The translations under genes and the position numbers were made by a program. From assembly GCA_965230185.1 (NCBI GenBank), contig OZ245995.1, forward strand, positions 1,302,001 to 1,366,000: a stretch of DNA of 64,000 bases, written 5' to 3'. Source of the DNA: Motiliproteus sp965230185. GTDB taxonomy: Bacteria; Pseudomonadota; Gammaproteobacteria; Pseudomonadales; Balneatricaceae. The notes under the pieces were generated by a model. It saw only the letters and a list, made by a program, of their open reading frames with translations. It was not told the origin of the DNA and did no database searches. This document shows, one piece after another, positions 34,239 to 45,258 of this stretch (its first letter is position 1; each line of letters begins with the position of its first letter).

Positions 34239-34640
34239 ATGTCTGATGTCCTGAATGTGCTAACGCGTAAAACTTCGCTCCGCAAAGCTTGTAAAGAGCT
34301 TTCTCTGGCGGACATGGAGAAGCTCTCTGAAAATCTGCTGGAAATGATTGAAGAGCGCAAATCGGAAGAAGCGGCGCGTCTTGTAGAGCAGAAGGAAAAG
34401 CTCGAAAGACTGGAATCTCTTAAGAAAGAAATTCTGGATTCCGGTATTGAGCTGTCCGAGCTGATCGATTCTCTGGAGGGCGGTGCGGCTCCTAAGAAGA
34501 AAGGTTCGGTCAAGCCTAAGTATGAAATTCGCGATGCCGAGGGTGTGCTGCATCAGTGGACTGGTCGGGGCCGTACTCCTAAGGTCTTTCAGGCCTATTT
34601 TGATCAGGGTGGTACTAAGGAAAAGTGCCTTATTAAATAG
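34239..34640 (+). CDS. hns: H-NS family nucleoid protein
   Basis: A 133-aa H-NS-type DNA-binding protein. The N-terminal half (about 10-80) is charged and helical, forming the dimerisation coiled coil. The C-terminal domain has HQWTGRGRTPKVFQAYF, the family's AT-hook-like minor-groove motif. H-NS binds and silences AT-rich, often horizontally acquired DNA. Here it lies next to the AT-rich polysaccharide locus, between wbpL and rluB, with its own promoter-like region and a strong terminator, so it is a separate unit. It could silence or tune the locus, but this is inferred from position only. MvaT, the usual Pseudomonas equivalent, lacks this motif. Confidence 0.9.
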   Translation: MSDVLNVLTRKTSLRKACKELSLADMEKLSENLLEMIEERKSEEAARLVEQKEKLERLESLKKEILDSGIELSELIDSLEGGAAPKKKGSVKPKYEIRDAEGVLHQWTGRGRTPKVFQAYFDQGGTKEKCLIK

Positions 34641-34659
34641 GTCTCAATCGGTAGTTCTG

Positions 34660-34689
34660 AAAAAGGTGCGCGTGGCGCACCTTTTTTTT
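34660..34689 (+). terminator. Rho-independent terminator after the H-NS gene
   Basis: AAAAAGGTGCGC and GCGCACCTTTTT form a perfect 12-bp stem with a GTG loop, followed by more T. It lies 20 bp after the stop codon. A strong intrinsic terminator, symmetric enough to work in both directions. Confidence 0.92.
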
Positions 34690-34843
34690 GGCTTTTTACA
34701 GGGGCTGACGTTTTTCCCGGGGGCCGCGGCTGTTATCATCTCACCGATAGGAATCGAAAGAAGACCTCTGCGCTTTCCCCTCCCTGAGAGTTACCCGGCT
34801 CCTGCCCTGACTGACCCCTTATTTATATTGCTGGAAAATTGAT

Positions 34844-35698
34844 ATGGCTGACGAAAAACTTCACAAAGTGCTGGCCCAGTGCGGTATCGGCTCTCGCCGG
34901 GAGATGGAGCGCTGGATACAGGACGGCCGCGTATCCGTTAACGGTGTGCGAGCCCAACTGGGAGATCGGGTGTCAGCCGCGGACAAGATCAGTGTGGATG
35001 GCAAGTCTGTTGATCAGAGCCGTGTCAAATCCCAGGGTTGCCGGGTCATTCTCTATAACAAGCCTGTGGGAGAGGTCTGTTCTCGCAAGGATCCGGAAGG
35101 TCGGCCAACGGTTTTCCAGAAGTTGCCGAAATTACCTGCCGGGCGCTGGATTTCCATCGGACGTCTGGATATCAATACCAGTGGTTTGCTGTTATTTACC
35201 AATGATGGTGAACTGGCTAACAAGCTGATGCATCCTTCCACCGGGATTGACCGTGAATATGCGGTCCGGGTCCATGGTGAAGTCACCGACGATATTCTGA
35301 AGCAGCTTCATGAAGGGGTCCTGCTTGAGGATGGAATGGCCAGTTTCTCTGATGTGCAGCATTTTGATGGCACCGGTCGCAATCAGTGGTACCACGTGGT
35401 GCTGATGGAGGGTCGTAACCGGGAAGTTCGTCGGCTCTGGGAGTCTCAGGGGCTGGAAGTCAGTCGGCTGAAACGAGTTCGCTACGGCTGTATCTTCATG
35501 CCGAAATCTGTCCAGATGGGGCAATGGCTGGAGCTGTCCCAGAAAGAGCTGAATGATCTCTGTGATCTGGCGGAGCTGCCTCGTCGGAAAATCGTCTCCA
35601 AATCACCGGCGCAGCAGGCGGCTGATAAGCGCGCGCAACGTCGTGCGCGCCCTGTTGCCGGAAAACAGGTGGGCAAAAAGCGTCCTGGCGGGCGTTGA
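34844..35698 (+). CDS. rluB: 23S rRNA pseudouridine synthase RluB
   Basis: RsuA/RluB-family pseudouridine synthase, which in E. coli modifies U2605 of 23S rRNA. An N-terminal S4 RNA-binding domain (KLHKVLAQCGIGSRREMERWI) is followed by the catalytic domain with ILYNKPVGEVCSRKDPEGRPTVF and GRLDINTSGLLLFTNDG, where Asp109 is the expected nucleophile. MEGRNREVRRLWESQG follows. A basic tail of about 40 residues is typical of RluB. The ATG at 34844 has weak ribosome-binding complementarity. It marks the start of the housekeeping part of the window and is convergent with yciK. Confidence 0.92.
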   Translation: MADEKLHKVLAQCGIGSRREMERWIQDGRVSVNGVRAQLGDRVSAADKISVDGKSVDQSRVKSQGCRVILYNKPVGEVCSRKDPEGRPTVFQKLPKLPAGRWISIGRLDINTSGLLLFTNDGELANKLMHPSTGIDREYAVRVHGEVTDDILKQLHEGVLLEDGMASFSDVQHFDGTGRNQWYHVVLMEGRNREVRRLWESQGLEVSRLKRVRYGCIFMPKSVQMGQWLELSQKELNDLCDLAELPRRKIVSKSPAQQAADKRAQRRARPVAGKQVGKKRPGGR

Positions 35699-35764
35699 GT
35701 ACTATCCGCCGCACCTCTTCCCGCTCCATGCTGGTCAGGTTATCGGTGCGGCGATCGCTGATGA

Positions 35765-36511
35765 TCAGTCTGTCTGGGCGGCCATTGCCTGGCCGTTGAC
35801 AGTTTTGCTGTCCTGTCCCATCAGGTACAGGTACAGGGGCATGATCTCTTCCGGGGTTGGCAGTGAGTTGGGGTTTTCCCCGGGGTAGGCTGCCGCGCGC
35901 ATGTTGGTGCGGGTAGCGCCGGGATTGATAGAATTGACCCGGATGTTTGACGTTGTAAAGAGCTCATCAGCCAGTACCTGCATCAGTCCTTCGGTGGCGA
36001 ACTTAGAAACGCTGTAGGCGCCCCAGTAGGCCTTTCCTTTCTGGCTGACTCCTGAGCCGGTGAAGATAACCGAAGCGTCATCGGACAGTCTCAGCAGCGG
36101 AATCAGCGACTGAGTCAGGTAGAACTGTGCATTCAGGTTGACCTGAATAACCTGATCCCAGATGCTGGGATCGTAGTGCTCAACAGGGGTTCTTACTCCC
36201 AGCAGACCTGCGTTGTTGAGCAAACCGTCCAGCTTGCCGAATTCAGACTCGATCGTAGCCGCTACGGTCTCGTAATCGTGGGGTGTGGCACCCTCCATGT
36301 TGATCGGGATGATTGCGGGTTGCGGGGCGCCGGCCGCTTCGATTTCATCGTAAACAGCTTCCAGCTTTTTCGTAGTCCGGCCGGCAAGAATTACAGTTGC
36401 GCCGTGAGCCGCATAGGTTATGGCGGCGGCGCGGCCGATGCCGGCACCGGCTCCGGTGATCAGGATGGTACGACCGTTCAGCAGATCGGAAGGGGCCTGG
36501 TAATCAAACAT
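35765..36511 (-). CDS. yciK: SDR-family oxidoreductase (YciK)
   Basis: A classical short-chain dehydrogenase of 248 aa with TGAGAGIGRAAA (NAD(P) site), LLNNAGLLG, and the catalytic Ser-Tyr-Lys (FTGSGVSQ then YWGAYSVSKFA). The opening MFDYQAPSDLLNGRTILITG is typical of YciK, a conserved SDR of unknown substrate found next to rluB or mupP in gammaproteobacteria. It is the last gene of the reverse unit ubiG-mupP-yciK, 57 bp after mupP, and converges on rluB with 66 bp between the stops. Physiological role is not established. Confidence 0.88.
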   Translation of the reverse strand: MFDYQAPSDLLNGRTILITGAGAGIGRAAAITYAAHGATVILAGRTTKKLEAVYDEIEAAGAPQPAIIPINMEGATPHDYETVAATIESEFGKLDGLLNNAGLLGVRTPVEHYDPSIWDQVIQVNLNAQFYLTQSLIPLLRLSDDASVIFTGSGVSQKGKAYWGAYSVSKFATEGLMQVLADELFTTSNIRVNSINPGATRTNMRAAAYPGENPNSLPTPEEIMPLYLYLMGQDSKTVNGQAMAAQTD

Positions 36512-36568
36512 GCAATTTTTCCTGAAATTATCTGGCCGGTCGCCCGTCGGGCCGGCTGGTCCGTCATT

Positions 36569-37279
36569 TTACCGCTTTTCCCGGGAAGGGGCGGCAATTC
36601 GTTGCTGCCTGATCCACAGCGATATCTCTTTCGCGCTGCTGGCGTGCAGGTCCGCCTGCCAGTCAGCGGGGGTTTCGGTGTCGGGTATATAGCCGTAAAG
36701 TGCGGCGATGGTGGTCATTCCGGCTCGTCGACCGGCTTCGATATCGCGCTGATGGTCGCCTACGTAGATGGTCTGTTCCGGTCTGCAATTCATCTGCTGG
36801 CAGGCCAGCAGCAGCGATTCCGGGTGAGGCTTTCGCTGGCTGACCTGGTCCGGACAGATAACGCTGGCGCAGCGCCGATGCAGGTCCAGTTGTTCCAGCA
36901 GCGGTCGGGTAAAGCGCTCCGGCTTGTTAGTCACGATTCCCCAGGGGACCTGCTGCCGCTCCAGCCACTGCAATAACTCGGGGATGCCATCAAAAGGTCG
37001 GGTATGAACTGCAATGTTTTCAACGTACAGATCAAGCAACCGTTGATGCAGTCGGGTGAAATATTCGCTTTCCGGCTCCGCTGTAAAGCAGGCTCGGATC
37101 ATCGCCGCAGCGCCGTTCGATGCGCTGTCGCGAACTCGCGGAAAGTCAATCTCCGGCAGCTGTTGCTCAGCTCTCAGCAGGTTGATGACATGGTGAAAGT
37201 CCGGTGCGGTATCCAGCAGAGTGCCATCCAGATCGAACAGCAGGGCAGAGATCGGGTGGCTGACAGGTTGCATCGGCAT
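36569..37279 (-). CDS. mupP: HAD-family phosphatase MupP/Gph
   Basis: A haloacid-dehalogenase-type phosphatase of about 236 aa. Motif I is LLFDLDGTLLDTAPDF near the N-terminus, motif II is WGIVTNKPERF, and motif IV is YVGDHQRDIEAGRRAG. In Pseudomonas the gene between ubiG and yciK is MupP, which dephosphorylates N-acetylmuramate-6-phosphate in cell-wall recycling. Related Gph proteins act on phosphoglycolate. The same neighbours here favour MupP. The ORF extends back into ubiG. The ATG at 37279 (or 37273, six bases on), just past the ubiG stop, is the likelier start. Confidence 0.87.
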   Translation of the reverse strand: MPMQPVSHPISALLFDLDGTLLDTAPDFHHVINLLRAEQQLPEIDFPRVRDSASNGAAAMIRACFTAEPESEYFTRLHQRLLDLYVENIAVHTRPFDGIPELLQWLERQQVPWGIVTNKPERFTRPLLEQLDLHRRCASVICPDQVSQRKPHPESLLLACQQMNCRPEQTIYVGDHQRDIEAGRRAGMTTIAALYGYIPDTETPADWQADLHASSAKEISLWIRQQRIAAPSREKR

Positions 37280-37283
37280 CGGG

Positions 37284-38021
37284 CTACTCAGGTTTAGATG
37301 TCTGCAGCAGATAATTGACATCCACATCCTGTGGATTGAGGCGATATCTGCGGGTCAGTGGGTTGTAGGTCATACCGGTCATCTCACCAATCTCCAGACC
37401 CGCTGACCGACACCAGTTCGCCAGTTCGCTGGGGCGAATAAAGCGGGAATGATCGTGGGTGCCTCTGGGGACCATGTTCAGCAGGTATTCGGCGCCGACA
37501 ATGGCAAGCAACCAGGATTTCGGATTGCGGTTAAGGGTGGAGAAAAATACCTGACCGCCGGGTCTGACCAGTCGGGCACAGGCCCGGATGACCGATGCAG
37601 GTTCCGGTACATGCTCAAGCATCTCAAGACAGGTGACCACGTCATAGCTCTCCGGTGCTTCTGCGGCGAGCTCCTCGGCGGTGATCTGGCGATAGTTGAC
37701 GAGGATGCCGGTTTCAAGGCCGTGTAGTTTGGCGATCTTCAGCGGTGTTTCACCCATATCGATGCCGGTTACATGGGCGCCGCGAACCGCCATGGATTCA
37801 GAAAGAATGCCACCGCCGCAGCCGATATCCAGTACTTTTTTGTCTGCCAGTGACGCCAGCTGGTCGATAAAATTCACCCGCAGCGGGTTGATATCATGAA
37901 GCGGTTTGAACTCGCTCTCCTTGTCCCACCAGCGATTCGCCAGCGCTTCGAATTTGGCGATCTCTTCGGAATCTACGTTGGAGCTGCCGGCGGTCGTGCT
38001 GTGATTTCTCTGTTCTGTCAT
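37284..38021 (-). CDS. ubiG: ubiquinone biosynthesis O-methyltransferase UbiG
   Basis: This SAM-dependent enzyme performs both O-methylations of ubiquinone synthesis. It shows FEALANRWWDKESEFKPLHDINPLR, the SAM motif VLDIGCGGGILSE, CLEMLEHVPEPASVI, and YLLNMVPRGTHDHSRFIRPSEL. The frame is open upstream to 38120, but the ATG at 38021 (MTEQRN) is preceded by GAAAGA and gives the usual length of 245 aa. It is the first gene of the ubiG-mupP-yciK reverse unit, divergent from gyrA across about 260 bp. Confidence 0.95.
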   Translation of the reverse strand: MTEQRNHSTTAGSSNVDSEEIAKFEALANRWWDKESEFKPLHDINPLRVNFIDQLASLADKKVLDIGCGGGILSESMAVRGAHVTGIDMGETPLKIAKLHGLETGILVNYRQITAEELAAEAPESYDVVTCLEMLEHVPEPASVIRACARLVRPGGQVFFSTLNRNPKSWLLAIVGAEYLLNMVPRGTHDHSRFIRPSELANWCRSAGLEIGEMTGMTYNPLTRRYRLNPQDVDVNYLLQTSKPE

Positions 38022-38282
38022 TTCAGATCTTTCTCGTCCGGATGCGGTTGTCCGAATAATCCTGTTCAGGGTTCGGACCTGAGGTGGCACGCATGGTATC
38101 ACCTCGGAAATAGACATCACAGTCGGAGGCGTTTTTTGGCTTTATTTTCCTGCCGGGGCAGGGTGGCATGTGGTATGATTGCCTGATTTTTAACGGGCGG
38201 TCTGGCAGCTTCTGCTCCGACCCCGAAAATTGAATAATGCGCTCTGAAGTATCGGGGCATTGGAGAGGGATACCTGGGTTCT

Positions 38283-40931
<2,649 letters not shown>

Positions 40932-40941
40932 TAGCGCGATT

Positions 40942-40972
40942 GCTGTCGGATCTGCCTGATGCTGCCGACAGC
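40942..40972 (+). repeat. hairpin after gyrA
   Basis: GCTGTCGG at 40942-40949 pairs with CCGACAGC at 40965-40972 across a 15-base loop, in the 73-bp gap between gyrA and pheA. No T-tract follows. It may be a weak or Rho-assisted stop or an mRNA-stabilising stem. Confidence 0.4.
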
Positions 40973-41004
40973 ATCCAGAGAGTTTGATTCAGGGCGGACA
41001 GCCA

Positions 41005-42108
41005 ATGAGTAATCAGGAACAGCAGCTTAATAAGCTGCGCGACCAGATCGATCAGATCGACCAGCAGATTATGGGGCTGGTCAGCCAGCGGGCCATCTGT
41101 GCCCAGAAAGTGGCGGAAGTTAAGCAGCAGGCTCAGACCGACGGTGATGCCGTATTCTACCGGCCGGAGCGTGAGGCGCAGGTGCTGCGCCGGGTCATGG
41201 AGCGTAATAAGGGGCCGCTGGACGATGAGGAGATGGCGCGGGTGTTTCGTCAAATCATGTCCTCCTGTCTGGCGCTGGAACAGCCGATGCATATCGCCTT
41301 TCTCGGTCCTGAGGGCACCTTTACCCAGTCGGCGGCGCTGAAGCATTTTGGCCATTCGACCGTCAGTGTGCCGCTCAACTCTATTGATGAAGTGTTCAGG
41401 GAGGTGGAGTCGGGTGCCGCCCACTACGGCGTGGTACCCATCGAAAACTCCACTGAGGGGATGGTTCATCACACCCTGGATATGTTTCGTGAATCTTCTC
41501 TGCAGATCTGTGGAGAGGTGGAGCTTCGGATCCATCAGCACCTGCTGGTCGCCGATGGCGTTGATATTGACGGCATTACCCGAATCTATTCCCACCAGCA
41601 GTCGCTGGCTCAGTGCCGTCGCTGGCTGGACGCCCGTTACCCCGGTGTCGAGCGGGTTGCGGTCAGTAGCAATGCCGAAGCGGCAAAAAGGGCTGCCGAA
41701 GAGAAGGGTGACCAGGTCGCCGCGATTGCCGGCGATATGGCAGCGGAGCTTTATCAGCTAAGCAAAGCCGTTGAGAACATCGAGGATCAGCCGGATAACA
41801 CCACCCGGTTTCTGGTCATAGGTCAGCAGCTGACCGGCCCCAGTGGCCGTGACAAGACTTCGATGCTGATATCTGCCCGTAACAAGCCAGGTGCACTCTA
41901 CCATCTGCTGGAACCGTTTCATCGTTTCGGCATCAGCCTGACAAGGATCGAAACCCGTCCTTCGGCGGTGGGTACCTGGGGTTATATCTTTTATATCGAT
42001 TGCGAGGGCCACTACAGCGATGAGGCGATTCAGAGTGTGATGAAGGAAATTGCCGATGAAGCGCTGGAGCTGAAACTGCTGGGATCATACCCCCAGGCGG
42101 TGCTGTGA
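41005..42108 (+). CDS. pheA: P-protein: chorismate mutase / prephenate dehydratase
   Basis: A bifunctional 367-aa enzyme converting chorismate to phenylpyruvate for phenylalanine synthesis. The N-terminal AroQ chorismate mutase (about 1-90) begins LNKLRDQIDQIDQQIMGL and has FYRPEREAQVLRR. The dehydratase domain shows AFLGPEGTFTQSAALKHFG, VVPIENSTEGMVHHTLD and DNTTRFLVIG (TRF catalytic motif). A C-terminal ACT domain has NKPGALYHLLEPFHRFGISL and the Phe-binding ESRP-like ETRPS, so feedback inhibition is expected. The ORF could start at TTG 40984, but ATG 41005 with GGGCGGA upstream fits better. In Pseudomonas serC lies between gyrA and pheA, and it is absent here. Confidence 0.95.
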   Translation: MSNQEQQLNKLRDQIDQIDQQIMGLVSQRAICAQKVAEVKQQAQTDGDAVFYRPEREAQVLRRVMERNKGPLDDEEMARVFRQIMSSCLALEQPMHIAFLGPEGTFTQSAALKHFGHSTVSVPLNSIDEVFREVESGAAHYGVVPIENSTEGMVHHTLDMFRESSLQICGEVELRIHQHLLVADGVDIDGITRIYSHQQSLAQCRRWLDARYPGVERVAVSSNAEAAKRAAEEKGDQVAAIAGDMAAELYQLSKAVENIEDQPDNTTRFLVIGQQLTGPSGRDKTSMLISARNKPGALYHLLEPFHRFGISLTRIETRPSAVGTWGYIFYIDCEGHYSDEAIQSVMKEIADEALELKLLGSYPQAVL

Positions 42109-42280
42109 CAGCAGCTGGGCCGAAGGCCAGCCGGAGCAGAAAGGAAAATAGCCGGCAGTTTATTTTATCCGGAGGCATCGACAGGCCCGGGACGGCGGTG
42201 GATTGCAGCAGCGCCTCTTCAGGGGCCTCCGTACAGACAGGTTACCGTGGTCAGGGGACGGCGGTTAAGGTTGCAGAAGC

Positions 42281-44491
42281 GTGAGTCAGCCTATCGGACA
42301 ATTGCTGGTGGTCGGCCTGGGGCTGATCGGTGGCTCTCTGGCGCTGGGACTTAAACAGCGTGGAGGCTGCCGTAAGGTGGTCGGTTACGATACCCGCTCC
42401 AGCGAGATTGAAGAAGGGCTGCGGCTGGGTATCATCGACGAAGGTGCCGGGGATCTGGGCGAAGCGGTGCGTCAGGCGGATGTTGTGCTGCTGGCTGTGC
42501 CGGTTAAGGTAATGGAAGGGGTGATGTCGGACATTGCCGGCTGGCTGCGACCGGAGTCTATTCTGACCGATGTAGGCAGTGCCAAAGGCAATGTTGTTGC
42601 CGCTGCCCGCAGGGTTTTTGGTGAGGTGCCGGCGAATTTTGTGCCCGGCCACCCCATTGCCGGGTCGGAAAAAAGCGGTGTTGCCGCCGCCAGTGCTACC
42701 CTCTATGAGCACCATAAAATCATTCTGACGCCGCTGGCGGAAACTGACCGTTTCGCACTGAAAGCGGTTACCCGGATGTGGGAGTCGGTCGGTGCCGATG
42801 TCCATCATATGGATGTGCGTCGCCATGATGAGGTGCTGGCCGCCACCAGCCATCTGCCGCATCTGCTGGCTTTTTCGCTGGTCGATACCCTGGCCAGTGA
42901 CCACGAAAATCGGGATATCTTCCGCTATGCCGCCGGAGGGTTCCGTGATTTTACCCGTATCGCCGCCAGTGATCCGATGATGTGGCATGACATCTTTCTG
43001 GCCAATCGCGATGCGACACTGAAGGTACTTGACGAATTTACCGCGGGGGTGGAAAAGCTCCGCTCCGCCATTGAACACAGAGACGGGCAGCAGTTGCTGG
43101 GGGTTTTTACCCGAGCCAAGTCTGCCCGTGATCACTTCTCCAAGATTCTGACTGGAACTGCGTACTCTATTCCTATGACTGATAAGAACATTAAATTCCG
43201 TGTTAAGGCCGGTGGCACCGTATCCGGTGAAATCCGGGTTCCCGGTGACAAGTCTGTTTCCCATCGCTCCATTATGCTGGGGGCTCTGGCCGAAGGGACG
43301 ACTGAGGTAGAAGGTTTTCTGGAAGGCGAAGACAGCCTGGCCACGCTGCAGGCATTCCGCGACATGGGCGTGGTAATCGAGGGGCCTTCTCAGGGGCGGG
43401 TTACTATACATGGGGTCGGGATGAGTGGCCTGAAGCAGCCACCGGGACCGCTTTACCTGGGTAATTCCGGAACCGCAATGCGATTGTTTGCCGGCCTGCT
43501 GGCCGGGCAGGCATTTGATTCCGAGCTGACCGGTGATGAATCGCTGTCGAAGCGACCGATGGAGCGGGTTGCTGTGCCATTGCGCACCATGGGGGCTCAG
43601 ATCGAAACCGGCGAGGGTGGTTGTCCTCCTATCCGTATCAGTGGCGGCGCTTCGCTGAAAGGGATCGACTACCAGATGCCGATGGCCAGTGCTCAGGTCA
43701 AGTCCTGTGTGCTGCTGGCCGGGCTCTATGCCGAGGGCCGTACCCGGGTAACAGAACCGGCGCCAACCCGGGATCATACGGAGCGAATGCTGAGTGGCTT
43801 CGGCTATCAGGTTGATCGGCAGGGGGCGATGGCGTCACTCTCCGGCGGTGGCAGCCTGACCGCCGGACGGATTGATGTACCCGCCGATATATCTTCCTCC
43901 ACGTTCTTTATGGTTGCGGCGGCGATTACACCCGATTCCGATATCCTGCTGAAACATGTGGGCATTAATCCGACCCGTATTGGCGTTATCAATATTCTCA
44001 GGGCGATGGGGGCGGATCTCACACTTGAGGCTGAGCGTGAAGTGGGTGGTGAGCCGGTTGCCGACATTCGGGTCCGCTACGCGCCCCTGAAAGGCATTGC
44101 GATTCCAGAGGATCAGGTGCCGCTGGCGATCGATGAGTTTCCTGCCCTGTTTATTGCGGCGACCTGTGCTGAAGGAACTACGACACTGACCGGTGCCGAA
44201 GAGCTTCGGGTTAAGGAGAGTGATCGGATTCAGGCTATGGTCGACGGGCTTCAGGCGCTGGGAGTCAATATCCGGGGCACCGAAGACGGTGCGGTAATTC
44301 AGGGCGGGCCGATCGCCGGTGGTCGTGTTGATAGTCTGGGGGATCATCGTATCGCCATGGCCTTCGCCGTTGCGGCTTTGCGGGCTGAGGGTGAAATTCT
44401 GATCGATGACTGCGCCAATGTTTCCACGTCCTTCCCTAATTTTGTTGAGCTGGCCCGGACTGTTGGTCTGAGCATCGGTGTAGAGGGCTGA
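42281..44491 (+). CDS. aroA: fused prephenate/cyclohexadienyl dehydrogenase and EPSP synthase (TyrA-AroA)
   Basis: A 736-aa fusion. Residues about 1-295 are a TyrA-type dehydrogenase with VVGLGLIGGSLALGLK, GHPIAGSEKSGVAAA and the His-containing HLPHLLAFSLVDTL. From Met299 an AroA domain follows (GEIRVPGDKSVSHRSIMLGA, LYLGNSGTAMRLFAGLLAGQ, LSKRPMERV and EELRVKESDRIQAM). One polypeptide thus carries one enzyme for tyrosine synthesis and one for the step before chorismate. The same fusion occurs in Pseudomonas and relatives. The start is GTG 42281, at the first strand. It follows pheA by 172 bp and is 4 bp before cmk. hisC, often between pheA and tyrA, is absent. Confidence 0.95.
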   Translation: MSQPIGQLLVVGLGLIGGSLALGLKQRGGCRKVVGYDTRSSEIEEGLRLGIIDEGAGDLGEAVRQADVVLLAVPVKVMEGVMSDIAGWLRPESILTDVGSAKGNVVAAARRVFGEVPANFVPGHPIAGSEKSGVAAASATLYEHHKIILTPLAETDRFALKAVTRMWESVGADVHHMDVRRHDEVLAATSHLPHLLAFSLVDTLASDHENRDIFRYAAGGFRDFTRIAASDPMMWHDIFLANRDATLKVLDEFTAGVEKLRSAIEHRDGQQLLGVFTRAKSARDHFSKILTGTAYSIPMTDKNIKFRVKAGGTVSGEIRVPGDKSVSHRSIMLGALAEGTTEVEGFLEGEDSLATLQAFRDMGVVIEGPSQGRVTIHGVGMSGLKQPPGPLYLGNSGTAMRLFAGLLAGQAFDSELTGDESLSKRPMERVAVPLRTMGAQIETGEGGCPPIRISGGASLKGIDYQMPMASAQVKSCVLLAGLYAEGRTRVTEPAPTRDHTERMLSGFGYQVDRQGAMASLSGGGSLTAGRIDVPADISSSTFFMVAAAITPDSDILLKHVGINPTRIGVINILRAMGADLTLEAEREVGGEPVADIRVRYAPLKGIAIPEDQVPLAIDEFPALFIAATCAEGTTTLTGAEELRVKESDRIQAMVDGLQALGVNIRGTEDGAVIQGGPIAGGRVDSLGDHRIAMAFAVAALRAEGEILIDDCANVSTSFPNFVELARTVGLSIGVEG

Positions 44492-44495
44492 GAGG

Positions 44496-45182
44496 GTGGC
44501 AGACGTGATACCCGTAGTTACTATCGATGGTCCCAGTGGTTCCGGTAAGGGGACGGTTGCAAAATTGCTGGCTCAGCGTATGAACTGGCATCTGCTGGAC
44601 AGTGGTGCGCTGTACCGGGTGCTGGGTCTGGCGGCGCAACATCATGGTGTTGATCTGACTGATGAGGATGCGCTGGAAGTACTGGCGGCACATCTGGATG
44701 TTCAGTTCCGTACCGATCCTGATCAGGAGGGGGTTCAGGTGGTGCTGGAAGGTGAAGAGGTGACGGCTGCCATTCGGACCGAGACCTGCAGTAGTGCGGC
44801 TTCTGTGGTTGCCGCTATCGGACGGGTCCGGGCGGCATTGCTGGCTCGTCAGCAGGCGTTTGCGGAATTACCGGGACTGGTGGCTGACGGACGCGATATG
44901 GGAACGGTGGTCTTTCCAGGAGCGACGGTGAAAATTTTCCTGACGGCCAGTGCCGAAGAGCGTGCCCGTCGCCGCTATAACCAGTTGATGCATAAGGATA
45001 CCGGTGCTAGTCTTCAGAAAGTGCTGGAGGACATACAGGCCCGTGACGATCGGGATATGAACCGGTCGGTGGCGCCTCTCAGACCTGCAGACGATGCTCT
45101 GGTGCTGGACAGTACCGAGCTTTCTATTGAGGAAGTGCTGGCTCAGGTAGTGGCGGAGGTGGAAGCCAGAACATCACCTTAA
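44496..45182 (+). CDS. cmk: cytidylate kinase
   Basis: This 228-aa kinase phosphorylates CMP and dCMP. The P-loop is IDGPSGSGKGTVAKLLA, followed by LDSGALYRVLGLAA, VADGRDMGTVVFPGA and the lid segment ASAEERARRRYNQL. The GTG start at 44496 lies 4 bp after aroA, so coupling is likely. A second GTG three codons on is possible. The order aroA-cmk-rpsA-ihfB is conserved in gammaproteobacteria. Confidence 0.95.
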   Translation: MADVIPVVTIDGPSGSGKGTVAKLLAQRMNWHLLDSGALYRVLGLAAQHHGVDLTDEDALEVLAAHLDVQFRTDPDQEGVQVVLEGEEVTAAIRTETCSSAASVVAAIGRVRAALLARQQAFAELPGLVADGRDMGTVVFPGATVKIFLTASAEERARRRYNQLMHKDTGASLQKVLEDIQARDDRDMNRSVAPLRPADDALVLDSTELSIEEVLAQVVAEVEARTSP

Positions 45183-45258
45183 GTTGGATACCGAACGGAT
45201 GTTCTGACCGTTAGACTCTGCAGGTTGGACTTCCAGTCGGGCGCGTCAGGGAATGAAC

